Shown: positions 1-9,955, counted from the stretch's first letter. The stretch: 64,000 bases of DNA from Closterium sp. NIES-65 (GCA_948144175.1 CANXME010001453.1:496001-560000), one strand, 5' to 3'. Notes: a model not told the origin generated them from the sequence alone. Numbers and translations: made by a program.

Positions 1-488
1 GGCGCGCGACTTTCCAACGAAGTATCTTGTTCGCCACGTCACAAAAGTCAAAGCTCAAGATCTAGTTATTCAACTGAAATCTCGAGTCAATCCCGAGCAC
101 CCTTCGGGATTCCTCGGCACCCCCCGAAACCCACGCGCGCACCCCTCCACGCGCGTAATCATGCACGACCGAATTTTCGGTCGTGCTGTACAGCGCACGA
201 ACGTGCGCTGTCCTGCTCGAGGGCAGGGCAATCATTTGCCCTGTCCTTTTGCGGATGTGCGCACTATGCACGCTCGCCACAGTGCGAGGCACACGCATGA
301 GGCCTTAGGGGCCACACGCGCGTGTCAGAACCCCACGCGCGGGCCCTGACCTTCGCACTAGGTTGACCTTGACCAGCACGAAAAGGTCAAACTTGCAAAA
401 CACTTGCCTCACTCGAAAAACTCACGAAAATATGAACTCTCGTGAACGTTAATGAAAACTCACAAAAACGCATGAGAAATCATGCTCG
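1..488 (-). repeat. Partial long LTR of element G1 (3' LTR, left part)
   Basis: Positions 1-235 align with 25099-25331, the 5' LTR of the same element, with few differences, so the window opens inside a long LTR on the minus strand. The copy is broken at 488/489 by element B and resumes at 22036-22315. It carries three close-set perfect inverted repeats (163-186, 190-211, 224-243). The left end lies outside the window, so full length is not visible; the two copies together suggest about 1.3 kb. Confidence 0.75.
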
Positions 489-613
489 TGTGAAAGAACG
501 AGGAATGATTGACTAAGGAATGAGTGTGATACAAATATGAAACCCTAGAATTGTGTACCCCTTAGTATCTAGCCCGCGACAGCCTACACAGGCTAGATCA
601 TATAAGTCTGACA
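489..613 (-). repeat. 3' LTR of element B (125 bp)
   Basis: Starts TGTGAAAG and ends CTGACA on the plus strand, so it reads TGTCAG...TTCACA in element sense. It matches 21911-22035 with about 5 substitutions (roughly 4%). In element sense it contains the TAGGGTTT telo-box-like core. Confidence 0.9.
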
Positions 614-805
614 CACCCCCATAGGCAAAGTGGGGGAGAACAAGGGGTCACAAGACCAGTCAAGCAAAGCAAGCTCAGGGTGGATCACAACATCATCACA
701 CATTCCGAGCACAAGTTCAAGGCCACAAGGCCAGTTCACATGCAAGATTATATATAAAGGTAAACAAGCAAGCGCAGATATAGATAGATCACAGTAGAAG
801 CAAGG

Positions 806-2638
806 TCAAGAAGTGAGCAAGTGAGGCCAAGTAGGCACAAGACCTAGCATCGTACAAAAGCGCTGATGATCACAAGGCGGAAGTGCCTTGGTAAAGATAT
901 CAGCAGTGTTGGCCTGAGAGGCCACGTAAGCAAGGCGCAGCTGGCCATGCTGCTGCAGCTCACGAGCAAGGAAGTAGCGAAGAGCAATGTGCTTCGTTCT
1001 GTGCTCCAGTCTGTGCTCCCGACACAAGGCTAGCATGGCCTTGTTGTCTACGTACAGAACCGGAGGAGAACGAGGCGACTCTCCTAGTTCAGTCAACAGG
1101 TAGGTGAGCCAGCGTAGCTCCTGTGCAGCCATGGCCCCTGCGTAGATCTCAGCCTCACAGCTAGAGCCGAGAACAGAAGACGAGCGGGTAGACCGCCACG
1201 AAACAGAGCCGGAGCCAAGGCTGAAGGTGTAACCCTGTGACGACCGCTGTAGAGCCAAGTCGTCAGCCCAAGAAGCGTCTGCGTGACCTCTGAGGACCAC
1301 TGAACGCCGCCCTCCAAGCACTAGCCACATGCCCGACGTACTGCACAAGTAGCGCAACACCCTCTTCGCTGCAGCCATGTGCTCTGGTCGGTGTCTCCCA
1401 GGAGCAACATAGCGTGCCAAGATGCTAAGAGGGTATGCAAGGTCAGGTCGAGTGCAGGTCATCAGGTACATGAAGCAGCCAACAAGCTCTTGGTACGGGC
1501 CACTCGGCTCTACGGACTCATCCGAAGGCAGAGCTGAGAGCGAGTGGCGAGTAGACAGAGGAGTGGCCTGAGGCGAGGTGTACGTGAAGTCGAAGCGCTG
1601 AAGGACCTGCTGCACCATGTGTGACTGAGTCAGGGTAATGGTGCGCTGTGCTCTGTCCCGGGTGATCTGCAATCCAAGGTAGCTGCGCAGTTCACCCAGG
1701 TCTGTGCACGTGTGTCTCTTCTGCAGCTCGGACTTCACGTGGGCGAGTCCAGCAGTGTCAGCTGTGGCAAAGACCAAGTCGTCGACGTACACGAGGATGT
1801 AGAACGGCGGCAAAGAGGTGTCGGTCCGTAGAAACAGCGACGGGTCGGCAATAGAAGGAGCAAACCCAAGAGCCGCAAGTGTAGTCCTCACTGTGTCGTG
1901 CCACTCACGGGGCGCCTGGCGGAGACCGTAGAGTGGCCCCCGGAGGCTCCACTGGGTACAAGGAGGAAACGACCCAGTGAAGCCAGGTGGGCGGCGCAGC
2001 CAGTTCTCCTCGTGCACGAGGAAAGCAGTGCTGAAGTCAAGAGAGTGAAACTCGTAGTCACGCTGAGCGGCTATGTGCAGCAGCACCCAAAGAGTGGTCA
2101 TCTTCAGGGTGGGAGAGAAGGTCTGAAAGTAGTCAACTCCCTTTCACTGAATGAAGCCTCGAGCCACGTAACACGCCTTGATGACAAGCGGAGAACCCTG
2201 CGGCCGCTTCACCCTGAAAATCCACATGCCACTGACGATGTTCGCCCCAGGTGGGGGAACCTCGTCAACGTAGGTGCCTGTGAACTTCCAGGAAGCCATC
2301 TCTGCGTCCATGGCTGACTGCCACTGTGAGGAGTAGGCACCCTCGATCGCCTTAGCGTACGATCGAGGAGTCGGGATGTCTGGTGCATCCGGGTCTCCCT
2401 TAGGGGCAATCAGCGTGGACACGAGATGAGGCAAAGCAGCAGCAAAACGCTGGAACTCCTCCTGCCTGTCCTCAAGGACATCCGTGCTAAGAGCACACTC
2501 ACCCCCGACGGACGGAGGACAGACAGACTCAGACTCAGCAACAAGACTAGAGGCGTAGTCTAGACGACAGCGAGCAGCAAATTCGACAAGCTTAGCAACT
2601 AAGGCAGACGCAGCAGTGGACTCAAAGGAAGGGTCAGT
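806..2638 (-). pseudogene. Element B pol, RT and RNase H part
   Basis: Reverse transcriptase and RNase H of the short-LTR copia family. The stretch 806-2101 has the YVDD box ([12 protein letters not shown]), the RNase H start GHADASW, the CEAEIYAG glutamate block and the YVDNKAM aspartate block. It ends with the FTKAL tail typical of copia RNase H. A TGA interrupts the frame just before the VDYFQTF motif (about 2144-2146), where intact copies have a sense codon. The upstream end is cut by element A at 2638 and the protein continues at 9956. Confidence 0.85.
2634..2638 (+). other. Target-site duplication of element A (left copy, TCAGT)
   Basis: TCAGT directly before the 5' LTR is repeated at 9951-9955 directly after the 3' LTR. 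This fixes the borders of A and shows insertion by a copia-type integrase into the pol gene of B. Confidence 0.95.
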
Positions 2639-2769
2639 TGTCAGAACTATATAGCTTATACTATTGTGTAGGCTATAGTGGGGTATCCCATAGAGGGTAC
2701 AACCAATTAGGGTTTCCTATTTGTACTCACTTCTTTCATAGTCATTTCATTCTCGTTCTCTCTTTCACA
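2639..2769 (+). repeat. 5' LTR of element A (131 bp)
   Basis: Begins TGTCAGAAC and ends TTTCACA; identical to 9820-9950. It contains TATA-like sequence near its start (ATATAGCTTATA), a partly palindromic block around GGGGTATCCCAT, and the telo-box core TAGGGTTT at 2708-2715. An LTR this short must hold promoter, R region and polyadenylation signals in 131 bp; their exact positions cannot be seen. Confidence 0.95.
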
Positions 2770-2788
2770 TGGAATCAGAGCAGGTCCC
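2770..2788 (+). promoter_or_regulatory. Primer binding site of element A (tRNA-iMet type)
   Basis: TGGAATCAGAGCAGGTCCC follows the LTR without spacer. The plant initiator-Met tRNA complement normally starts TGGTATCAGAGC, so there is one T-to-A change at position 4. Elements C and D share this variant. Confidence 0.85.
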
Positions 2789-2820
2789 CTACTAGGGACT
2801 GTTTCTTGGGCCCACCGAAT

Positions 2821-2850
2821 CGCGCCCCGAGGCGCGCGTCCTTTTTTTTT
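2821..2850 (+). promoter_or_regulatory. Leader hairpin and T-run of element A
   Basis: CGCGCC at 2821-2826 pairs with GGCGCG at 2831-2836 across loop CCGA, followed by a T-run (2842-2850). The same structure follows the primer site in C (18490-18507, minus) and D (38993-39008). A role in genome dimerisation or packaging is an inference. Confidence 0.6.
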
Positions 2851-3611
2851 AGCGACCCGTCGTGTCGCCCTCCCTAGCGGCCTGTCGAGCCGCCCTACCT
2901 TGCGGCCCCGCCGCCCTATCGCGCGGCCTCGCCGCCCTAAGTCGCGGCCTGCCCGCCGCCCTACGTCGTGGCCCGCCGCCCTACTTCGACGGCCCGCCCG
3001 CCGCCCTACGTCGCGGCCCCGCTGCCCTACGTCCCGGCCCGCCCGCCGCCCTACTTCGACGGCCCGCCCGCCGCCCTACGTCGCGGCCCCGCCGCCCTAC
3101 GTCCCGGCCCGCCCGCCGCCCTACTTCGAAGGCCCGCCCGCCGCCCTACGTCGCGGCCCCGCCGCCCTCAGCTACGCGGCCCCGCCGCCTTCTGCTACGC
3201 GGCCCTGCCGCCCACTGCTACGCGGCCCCGCCGCCCTCTGCTACGCGGCCCCGCCGCCCTCTCCTACGCGGCACCGCCGCCCTCTGCTCCGCGGCCCCGC
3301 CGAGCCGCCCAGCATCAGCCGAGCCGCCCAGCAGCAGCCGAGCCGCCGCCGAGCCGCCGCCGCCTGAGCCGCCGCCCGGGCCGCCGCCGAGCCGCCGCCG
3401 AGCCGCCCAGCAGCAGCCGAGCCGCCGCCGAGCCGCCGCCGCCCGAGCCGCCGCTGAGCTGCGACCGAGCCGCCGCCCGAGCCGCCCGAACCGCCCGAGC
3501 CGCCCGAGCCGCCCGAGCCGCCCGAGCCGCCGTGCTGCTGTTCCTGAGCTGTGTTCTTCTGCTGCTGACCTACCCGACTCTCCAAGCCCGGTGAGACTTC
3601 CAGCTGCTGCC
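2851..3611 (+). repeat. GC-rich tandem-repeat leader of element A
   Basis: About 760 bp of imperfect repeats. The first part is built on units like GCGGCCCGCCCGCCGCCCTA, the second on GAGCCGCC/GCCGCCCGA units. It happens to be open in the gag frame back to 2862, which would add a Pro/Ala/Arg-rich extension of 250 residues. Because the leaders of C and D do not keep this frame open, it is read as untranslated leader. The initiating ATG is placed at 3612, where all copies agree on MATPNVLTF. Confidence 0.75.
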
Positions 3612-6600
3612 ATGGCCACCCCCAATGTTCTTACTTTTGACGCTGAGGGGAGGGCCATTGACTTTGCCGTCTGGATTGAAGACCTGCAGCTGTACTTACT
3701 GTGTGATGCGATAGATGAGGTCTCTCTTTTTGACTTTGTCTCTGGCGCTGTTCCTGCCCCACCTGCAGATGCTGACTCTGCCGTTCGCTCCAAGTGGGCG
3801 ACCTGCGATGCTGCTGCACGTCTTGCTGTGCGTCGCCACCTCCCTTCCTCTGAGCGTGCCCACTTTAGTCAGTGCAAGACCGCTCAGGCCTTGTACGACG
3901 CTGTAGTTGCACGCTACTCCTCCCCTTCCTCCGCTACCCTTAGCCGCCTCATGCTACCGTTTCTCTTCCCTGACCTCGCTTCCTTTCCCACTGTCGCTGA
4001 CCTCGTTACCCACCTCCGTGCTAGTGACACCCGCTACCGCGCTGCCCTTCCTGCTGAGTTCCGCGCTGCGAACCCTCCTCCCATGTACATCACCCTCTAC
4101 TTTCTCGTCACCCGTCTCCCTGAGTCCCTTCGGGTCGTTAGGGACCAGTTTCTCTCTGTCTGTCCCACCACTCTCACTGTCGACCTCCTTGAGGAGTCCC
4201 TGCTAGCGGCTGAGAAGAGTATTGTCGCTGTAGGAGCCTCTCGGGGTGACCCTCGCACCCCCATCTTTGAGGGGTGTGGTCCTTCCCCCCTGCTGCCCTC
4301 TGTCGCCTCTGCCGCTGCGGCCGACCTCACTGGTTTTGAGTCGGTCGGCGCGGCGTCTGCCCCCAGCGGCAGACGCCGCTCTGGCAAGGGCAAGGGGGGC
4401 AAGGGAGCGGGTGGAGCTCGAGGGGGCGGTGGAGGAGGCGGTGGGGGTGGCGGGGGGAGTGGAGGTGGCGGTGGGGGTGGTGGCGGGAGTGGAGGTACTG
4501 GTGGCGGCGGTGGAGGCGGAGGTGGCGGCGGAGGTGGTAGCGGAGGAGGCGGTGGGAGCGGTGGGAGCGACGGTCCTGGTGGGGGAGGTGGCGGTGGAGA
4601 CGGGGGTGGCGGTGGAGGTGGGGGTGGCGGTGGAGGCGGGGGTCGGAGTGGCTCGTCCCAGCGGAGCAGCTCTGGGGGTGGTCAGCGCCAGCAGCAGCAG
4701 CAGCAACAGCAGCAGCCGCAGCAGCAGCCACAGCAGCAGCAGCGCTCTCGCACCGTCCCCGGCCCTCAGCAGCTCCGTGAGTGGTACTTGCAGCGTCAGC
4801 GTGGTGGTGCGCTTGGTCCCTGCCCCTACGTTCTTCGCACAGGTGACCGTGCAGGGGAGAGGTGTGGAGGCGCCCACACAGCCCGCCGCTGCTTTGGCCG
4901 CCTGACCGACGCCTGGCGTCAGCAGTTTCCGGAGGCCGCTGAGATCCCCCGCTGGGGAGAGCTGTCTAGGGCTGGTGTAGCTATTTATGATCTTGATTTT
5001 GATGCTATTCTCTCTGCTATGTATGCTGTGACTGGTAGTGATGAGGATGACTGTTACCGGTGTTTCCCGCCCGACCCGGGCATTGGTACTGCCGCGTCAG
5101 GTACTAGTGAGGCTGCTGCTCTAGGTGCCAGTGCGTCTGTGCTCTCAGGTGCTGGTGAGTCTGCCCTCTCAGGTACTGTGTCGGCTTCGGCCTCTCACAC
5201 CTTCACCCTTGACTCTGGAGCGTCTCGCTCCTTCTTTAGGGACCGCACCACTCTCACGCCGCTGAGTCGGCCGGTTGCGGTGTCCCTGGCTGACCCCTCT
5301 GGGGGGCCTGTCCTGTCTCGCTTCTCCACTGTCCTCCCGTGTCCGGCGGCCCCCTCTGGCACCCTGACTGGTCTCTACCTCCCCTCGTTCTCGACGAACT
5401 TGGTGAGTGGTGCTGACCTCCAGGATGCGGGTGTCCACCAGTTCACCCCTGCTCGTCAGCGGGTGACCCACTGCACGGAGGCGGATACAGGTCGCCACCT
5501 GGCTACGTTTACACGTCGGCCAGGGTCGAGCCTGTACACACTGACCACTGCTTCTCCTCCAGGTGCTGAGTCTGGTAGGGTCCCTTCGTCTGGTCAGGTG
5601 TTTGCTGCAGCGTCCAGGTCTGGTCCTGAGTCTGCCCCCTGCTCGTGTCGTCGTCTGTCTCACGAGACCCTCCTCTGGCACCACCGCCTTGGCCACCCCT
5701 CTCTGCTTCGGCTCAGAGGCATGGCCTCGCGAGTCCTTGTGTCTGGTCTTCCCCGGTCTCTCCCTCCCCTTCTTCCGGGCCCTGGCCCTACCTGTGTCCC
5801 CTGTGTTGAGGGGCGCCAGCGTGCTGCCCCTCACTCCTCCCAGTTTCCTCCGACAGAGGCCCCGTTGCAGACGCTTCACATGGACGTGTGGGGCCCAGCC
5901 CGCGTCCGTGGACAGGGTCAGGAGCGCTACTTCCTGCTGGTGGTTGACGACTACTCGCGTTACACCACAGTCTTCCCCTTGCGCAGCAAGGGTGAGGTCA
6001 CTGCGGTGTTGATCGACTGGATCCGCGCAGCTCGTCTCCAGCTTCGGAGGAGCTTTGGCTCTGACTTCCCTGTTTTGCGTCTGCACTCGGACAGAGGCGG
6101 AGAGTTCTCCTCTGGCCTCCTGAGTGCCTACTGTCGTGCACGAGGCATCCGTCAGACCTTCACGCTTCCGGACTCACCACAGCAGAATGGGATTGCTGAG
6201 CGCCGCATTGGCATGGTCATGGACGTCGCTCGTACGTCCATGATGCATGCGGCTGCTCCCCATTTTCTGTGGCCGTTTGCGGTCAGGTACGCTGCGCACC
6301 AGATCAACCTCCACCCCAGGGTCTCTAGACCGGAGACCTCCCCAGCCCTGCTGTGGACGGGGAAGGTTGGCGATGCGTCGGCGTTCCGGGTCTGGGGATC
6401 TCGGGCGTTTGTTCGCGACGTGTCTGCGGACAAGCTGTCCCCTCGTGCTTCTCCCTGCGTCTTCCTGGGGTTCCCCCCCGACGCCCCTGGGTGGCAGTTT
6501 TACCACCCCACCTCTCGACGTGTTCTGTCCTCCCAGGACGTCACGTTCGACGAGTCGGTACCCTACTACCGCCTCTTCCCCTACCGCACTCCGTCCCTCC

Positions 6601-9600
6601 CCCCACCCCCGCTCTTCCTGGTACCAGGTCCCCCCTCGGTAGTCCCCCTCCCCCCTCAGGGTCCTGCCCCTTCAGGTGTGTCCCAGGTAGACGCGGTCGA
6701 GCCTGTCGAGGTCACTGGTGACTCTGGTGCTGCTGGGGGTGCTGAGCCTGGGGGTGCTGAGCCTGGGGGTGCTGAGCCTGGGGGTGCTGTGCCTAGGGGT
6801 GCTGAGCCTGGGGGTGCTGAGCCTGGAGGTGCCGAGCCTGGGGGTGCTGTGCCTGGGGGTGCTGAGCCTGGGGGTGCTGAGCCTGGGGGTGCTGTGCCTA
6901 GGGGTGCTGAGCCTGGGGGTGCTGAGCCTGGAGGTGCCGAGCCTGGGGGTGCTGTGCCTGGGGGTGCTGAGCCTGGGGGTGCTGTGCCTGGGGGTGCTTC
7001 GCCTCGCCGGGAGCCACTCTCCCCGCAGGAGCTGCGTGAGTGGTTTGCCAGGCGCTGGAGGTGTGCTGCTGGTGCTGGTGGTTCTTCGGCTGCAGAGGAT
7101 ACTGCTGCCTCGCGTCCCGCCGGTGCTCGTACTGTGGGTGCTGGAGCTGCTGGGTCTGAGAGTTCTCCTGGAGCTGGTGCTACTGAGGGTGTTGGCGCTG
7201 AGCCTGCCGTTGGCGGTCCGTCTGACAGTGCTCCTGGTGCTGCTGCTGGAGGTTCTGGAGCTTCTGGTGGTGCTGCTGGAGGTGCTGCTGGAGTGGGTAC
7301 TCCTGCCGGGGCTGCTGGTACTGTTCCTGCTGTTTCTGGTGTCGCCGCGCGGCCCCGACCTTACTTCGTTCCGCTCCTGCAGCAGGTTCTTGGTCTTCCG
7401 CCTCCTCCTCCTCCTCCCTTAGAGGGTCCGCAGCCTGTCCGGTCACAGCCACAGCTACAGCCTGCCTCCCCTTTGCCTGCTCCGTCTCCCTACACTGGTC
7501 CGACTGGAGGTCTTACTGAGCGTCGTGAGCCTGCGTCTCGTCCTGTGTCGCCTGTTCGTACTGAGCGCGCTAGTGGTCGCGGGTCGCGTCAGCGTCCTCC
7601 TCCTGTCCCTGGCACGCACCGGATGTCACTGCGTCCGTCCACTGCTCCTCTGCGTGCCCCTTTGCCTTCTCCTCCTGCTTCCTCTCTTCCTGCTCTTGCC
7701 GACCCGGAGTCGGACTCCCTTCGTGCTGCCAGTCCTACTGTCACGCGTCTCCTTGCTACAGCTGTCACTGACCCTTCCTTCGAGTCGTCTGCTGCGTCTG
7801 CCCTTGTCACTGAGCTTGTCGACTTTGCTGCGCGCTGTCGTCTAGACTACGCTGCCCGTCTTGTCACTGAGTCTGAGTCCGCCTGTCCTCCGTCCGTCGG
7901 GGGTGAGTGTGCCCTTGGCACGGACGTCCTTGAGGACAGGCAGGAGGAGTTCCAGTGTCTGGCCGCCGCTTCACCTCGTCTCGCGTCTGTAGTGCTAGCC
8001 CCTGAGGGAGACCCGGATGCACCAGACATCCTGACTCCGCGCTCTTACGCGGAGGCGATAGAGGGTCCCTACTCCTCTCAGTGGCAGGCAGCTATGGATG
8101 CAGAGATGGCTTCCTGGAAGTCCACAGGCACCTACGTTGACGCTGTTCCCCCCCCTGGGGCGAACATCGTCAGTGGCATGTGGATTTTCAGGGTGAAGCG
8201 GCCGCCGGGTTCTCCGCCTGTCTTCAAGGCGCGTTACGTGGCTCGTGGCTTCAGTCAGCGGCAGGGGGTTGACTACTTTCAGACCTTCTCCCCCACCCCG
8301 AAGATGACCACTCTTCGGGTCCTGCTGCACGTTGCTGCTCACCGTGACTACGAGCTGCACTCTCTCGACTTCAGCACAGCTTTCTTGCAGGGCAGCCTGC
8401 ACGAGGAGATCTGGCTGCGTCGCCCACCTGGCTTCACTGGGTCTTTCCCTCCTGGTACCCAGTGGAGTCTCCGGCGTCCAGTCTACGGTCTCCGCCAGGC
8501 GCCACGTGAGTGGCACGACACACTGAGGACTACGCTCGCGGCACTTGGGTTTGCTCCTTCTACTGCCGACCCGTCGCTGTTTCTGCGCACCGACACCTCT
8601 CTGCCGCCGTTCTACATCCTCGTATACGTCGACGACTTGGTCTTTGCCACAGCTGACACTGCTGGACTCGCCTACGTGAAGTCCGAGCTGCAGAAGAGAC
8701 ACACGTGCACTGACCTGGGTGAACTGCGCAGCTATCTTGGCTTGCAGATCACCCGGGACAGAGCACGCCGCACCATTACCCTGACTCAGTCACACATGGT
8801 GCAGCAGGTCCTTCAGCGCTTCGGCTTCACGTACTCCTCGCCTCAGGCCACTCCTCTGCCTACTCGCCACTCGCTCTCAGCTCTGCCTTCGGATGAGTCC
8901 GTAGAGTCGAGTGGCCCGTATGCAGAGCTTGTTGGCTGCCTCATGTACCTGATGACCTGCACACGACCTGACCTTGCATACCCTCTTAGCATTCTCGCAC
9001 GCTATGTTGCTCCTGGGAGACACCGACCAGAGCACATGGCTGCAGCGAAGAGGGTGTTGCGCTACTTGTGCAGTACGTCGGGCATGGGGCTAGTGCTTGG
9101 AGGGCGCAGTCCAGTGGTCCTCACTGGGCACGCGGACGCTTCTTGGGCTGACGACCAGGCTACGCAGCGGTCGTCACAGGGTTACACCTTCAGCCTTGGT
9201 TCCGGCTCTGTTTCGTGGCGGGCTACCCGCTCGTCTTCTGTTCTCGGCTCCAGTTGTGAGGCTGAGATCTACGCCGGGGCTATGGCTGCACAGGAGTTAC
9301 GCTGGCTCACCTACCTGTTGACCGACCTTGGAGAGCAGCCTCGTTCTCCTCCAGTCCTGTACGTAGACAACAAGGCCATGCTGGCCTTGTGTCGAGAGCA
9401 GAGACTGGAGCACAGAACGAAGCACATTGCTCTCCGCTACTTTCTTGCTCGTGAGCTACAGCAGCGTGGACAGTTGCGACTTGCGTACGTGGCCTCTGAG
9501 GCCAACACTGCTGATGTCTTCACCAAGGCACTTGCGCCTTGTGATCATCAGCGTTGTTGCACGCAGTTGGGTCTTGTGCCTGTCTTGCCTCACTTGCTCT

Positions 9601-9608
9601 CCTCTTGA
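3612..9608 (+). CDS. Gag-Pol polyprotein of copia element A (1,998 aa)
   Basis: Polyprotein for particle formation, processing, reverse transcription and integration. Residues 1-230 are a copia gag (UBN2-like) region; about 256-348 Gly-rich; about 358-378 Gln-rich; 404-427 a CX13CX3HX4C finger (C404, C418, H422, C427). The protease motif is LDSGAS (D534), and the pre-integrase finger has WHHRLGHPS and CVPC. The integrase triad is D758, D827, E863 (DD35E). About 1040-1131 holds 18 GGAEP-type pentapeptides. RT has YVDD at 1672-1675; RNase H has D1842, E1885 and D1919. All catalytic residues expected for the family are present and there is no internal stop. The start is the ATG conserved in copies C and D. 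Confidence 0.95.
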   Translation: MATPNVLTFDAEGRAIDFAVWIEDLQLYLLCDAIDEVSLFDFVSGAVPAPPADADSAVRSKWATCDAAARLAVRRHLPSSERAHFSQCKTAQALYDAVVARYSSPSSATLSRLMLPFLFPDLASFPTVADLVTHLRASDTRYRAALPAEFRAANPPPMYITLYFLVTRLPESLRVVRDQFLSVCPTTLTVDLLEESLLAAEKSIVAVGASRGDPRTPIFEGCGPSPLLPSVASAAAADLTGFESVGAASAPSGRRRSGKGKGGKGAGGARGGGGGGGGGGGGSGGGGGGGGGSGGTGGGGGGGGGGGGGSGGGGGSGGSDGPGGGGGGGDGGGGGGGGGGGGGGRSGSSQRSSSGGGQRQQQQQQQQQPQQQPQQQQRSRTVPGPQQLREWYLQRQRGGALGPCPYVLRTGDRAGERCGGAHTARRCFGRLTDAWRQQFPEAAEIPRWGELSRAGVAIYDLDFDAILSAMYAVTGSDEDDCYRCFPPDPGIGTAASGTSEAAALGASASVLSGAGESALSGTVSASASHTFTLDSGASRSFFRDRTTLTPLSRPVAVSLADPSGGPVLSRFSTVLPCPAAPSGTLTGLYLPSFSTNLVSGADLQDAGVHQFTPARQRVTHCTEADTGRHLATFTRRPGSSLYTLTTASPPGAESGRVPSSGQVFAAASRSGPESAPCSCRRLSHETLLWHHRLGHPSLLRLRGMASRVLVSGLPRSLPPLLPGPGPTCVPCVEGRQRAAPHSSQFPPTEAPLQTLHMDVWGPARVRGQGQERYFLLVVDDYSRYTTVFPLRSKGEVTAVLIDWIRAARLQLRRSFGSDFPVLRLHSDRGGEFSSGLLSAYCRARGIRQTFTLPDSPQQNGIAERRIGMVMDVARTSMMHAAAPHFLWPFAVRYAAHQINLHPRVSRPETSPALLWTGKVGDASAFRVWGSRAFVRDVSADKLSPRASPCVFLGFPPDAPGWQFYHPTSRRVLSSQDVTFDESVPYYRLFPYRTPSLPPPPLFLVPGPPSVVPLPPQGPAPSGVSQVDAVEPVEVTGDSGAAGGAEPGGAEPGGAEPGGAVPRGAEPGGAEPGGAEPGGAVPGGAEPGGAEPGGAVPRGAEPGGAEPGGAEPGGAVPGGAEPGGAVPGGASPRREPLSPQELREWFARRWRCAAGAGGSSAAEDTAASRPAGARTVGAGAAGSESSPGAGATEGVGAEPAVGGPSDSAPGAAAGGSGASGGAAGGAAGVGTPAGAAGTVPAVSGVAARPRPYFVPLLQQVLGLPPPPPPPLEGPQPVRSQPQLQPASPLPAPSPYTGPTGGLTERREPASRPVSPVRTERASGRGSRQRPPPVPGTHRMSLRPSTAPLRAPLPSPPASSLPALADPESDSLRAASPTVTRLLATAVTDPSFESSAASALVTELVDFAARCRLDYAARLVTESESACPPSVGGECALGTDVLEDRQEEFQCLAAASPRLASVVLAPEGDPDAPDILTPRSYAEAIEGPYSSQWQAAMDAEMASWKSTGTYVDAVPPPGANIVSGMWIFRVKRPPGSPPVFKARYVARGFSQRQGVDYFQTFSPTPKMTTLRVLLHVAAHRDYELHSLDFSTAFLQGSLHEEIWLRRPPGFTGSFPPGTQWSLRRPVYGLRQAPREWHDTLRTTLAALGFAPSTADPSLFLRTDTSLPPFYILVYVDDLVFATADTAGLAYVKSELQKRHTCTDLGELRSYLGLQITRDRARRTITLTQSHMVQQVLQRFGFTYSSPQATPLPTRHSLSALPSDESVESSGPYAELVGCLMYLMTCTRPDLAYPLSILARYVAPGRHRPEHMAAAKRVLRYLCSTSGMGLVLGGRSPVVLTGHADASWADDQATQRSSQGYTFSLGSGSVSWRATRSSSVLGSSCEAEIYAGAMAAQELRWLTYLLTDLGEQPRSPPVLYVDNKAMLALCREQRLEHRTKHIALRYFLARELQQRGQLRLAYVASEANTADVFTKALAPCDHQRCCTQLGLVPVLPHLLSS
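6736..7005 (+). repeat. 15-bp coding minisatellite in element A
   Basis: Tandem unit GGGGGTGCTGAGCCT, about 18 copies, encoding GGAEP with GGAVP and RGAEP variants. It lies in the linker between integrase and RT. Homologous arrays have about 17 units in C and 14 in D, so copy number changes among young copies. Confidence 0.9.
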
Positions 9609-9819
9609 CCTTGCTTGTACCTTCGCCTATATATACTCTTGCTCTTGCTTACTTGACTCTTGTATATCTCTATATATGATCTTGCATGTGAACTGGCCAT
9701 GTGGCCTTGAACTTGTGCTCGGAATGTGTGGTGACTTTGTGATCCACCCTGAGCTTTGCTTTGCTTTGCTTGACTGGTCTTGTGACCCCTTGTTCTCCCC
9801 CACTTTGCCTATGGGGGTG
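9609..9819 (+). promoter_or_regulatory. 3' untranslated block and polypurine tract of element A
   Basis: Stretch between stop and 3' LTR. It holds AT-rich TATATA stretches, then a block around GTGAACTGGCC and GGCCTTGAACTTGTGCTC that recurs in every short-LTR copy here. It ends with CCCCCA, a 9-nt loop and TGGGGG directly before the LTR. The G-run is the likely second-strand primer (polypurine tract) and forms one arm of the small hairpin. Confidence 0.65.
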
Positions 9820-9950
9820 TGTCAGAACTATATAGCTTATACTATTGTGTAGGCTATAGTGGGGTATCCCATAGAGGGTACAACCAATTAGGGTTTCCTA
9901 TTTGTACTCACTTCTTTCATAGTCATTTCATTCTCGTTCTCTCTTTCACA
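9820..9950 (+). repeat. 3' LTR of element A (131 bp)
   Basis: Base-for-base identical to 2639-2769. Followed by TCAGT (9951-9955), the right copy of the target duplication, after which the minus-strand coding of B resumes. Confidence 0.95.
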
Positions 9951-9955
9951 TCAGT

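Larger units (their letters stand above)
2639..9950 (+). mobile_element. Intact copia element A (7.3 kb), nested in B
   Basis: Complete element: 131-bp LTRs identical to each other, primer site, GC-rich leader, one uninterrupted gag-pol frame, 3' untranslated block with polypurine tract, and 5-bp duplication TCAGT. Identical LTRs mean a recent insertion. With all catalytic motifs present it is a candidate autonomous element. It lies on the opposite strand to its host B and to the neighbouring intact copy C. Confidence 0.96.

Noticed and set aside
2862..3611. ATG at 2862 as the true gag-pol start of A
   Set aside because: The start at 3612 is conserved in C and D and the upstream sequence is repeat leader that is not kept open in those copies.
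4203..4905. Overlapping Ala/Val/Ser/Thr-rich open frames on both strands over the Gly-rich tract
   Set aside because: They are frame shadows of GGN repeats; the sense gag frame explains them.
5169..6086. Long minus-strand open frame (305 codons) opposite integrase in A, also present in C and D
   Set aside because: It mirrors a GC-rich sense gene with few antisense stops, has no recognisable domain, and its conservation follows from the sense coding.
6718..7422. Leu/Val-rich frame resembling a membrane protein in the GGAEP region
   Set aside because: It is the +1 frame of a 15-bp repeat; the hydrophobic pattern is generated by repeat composition.
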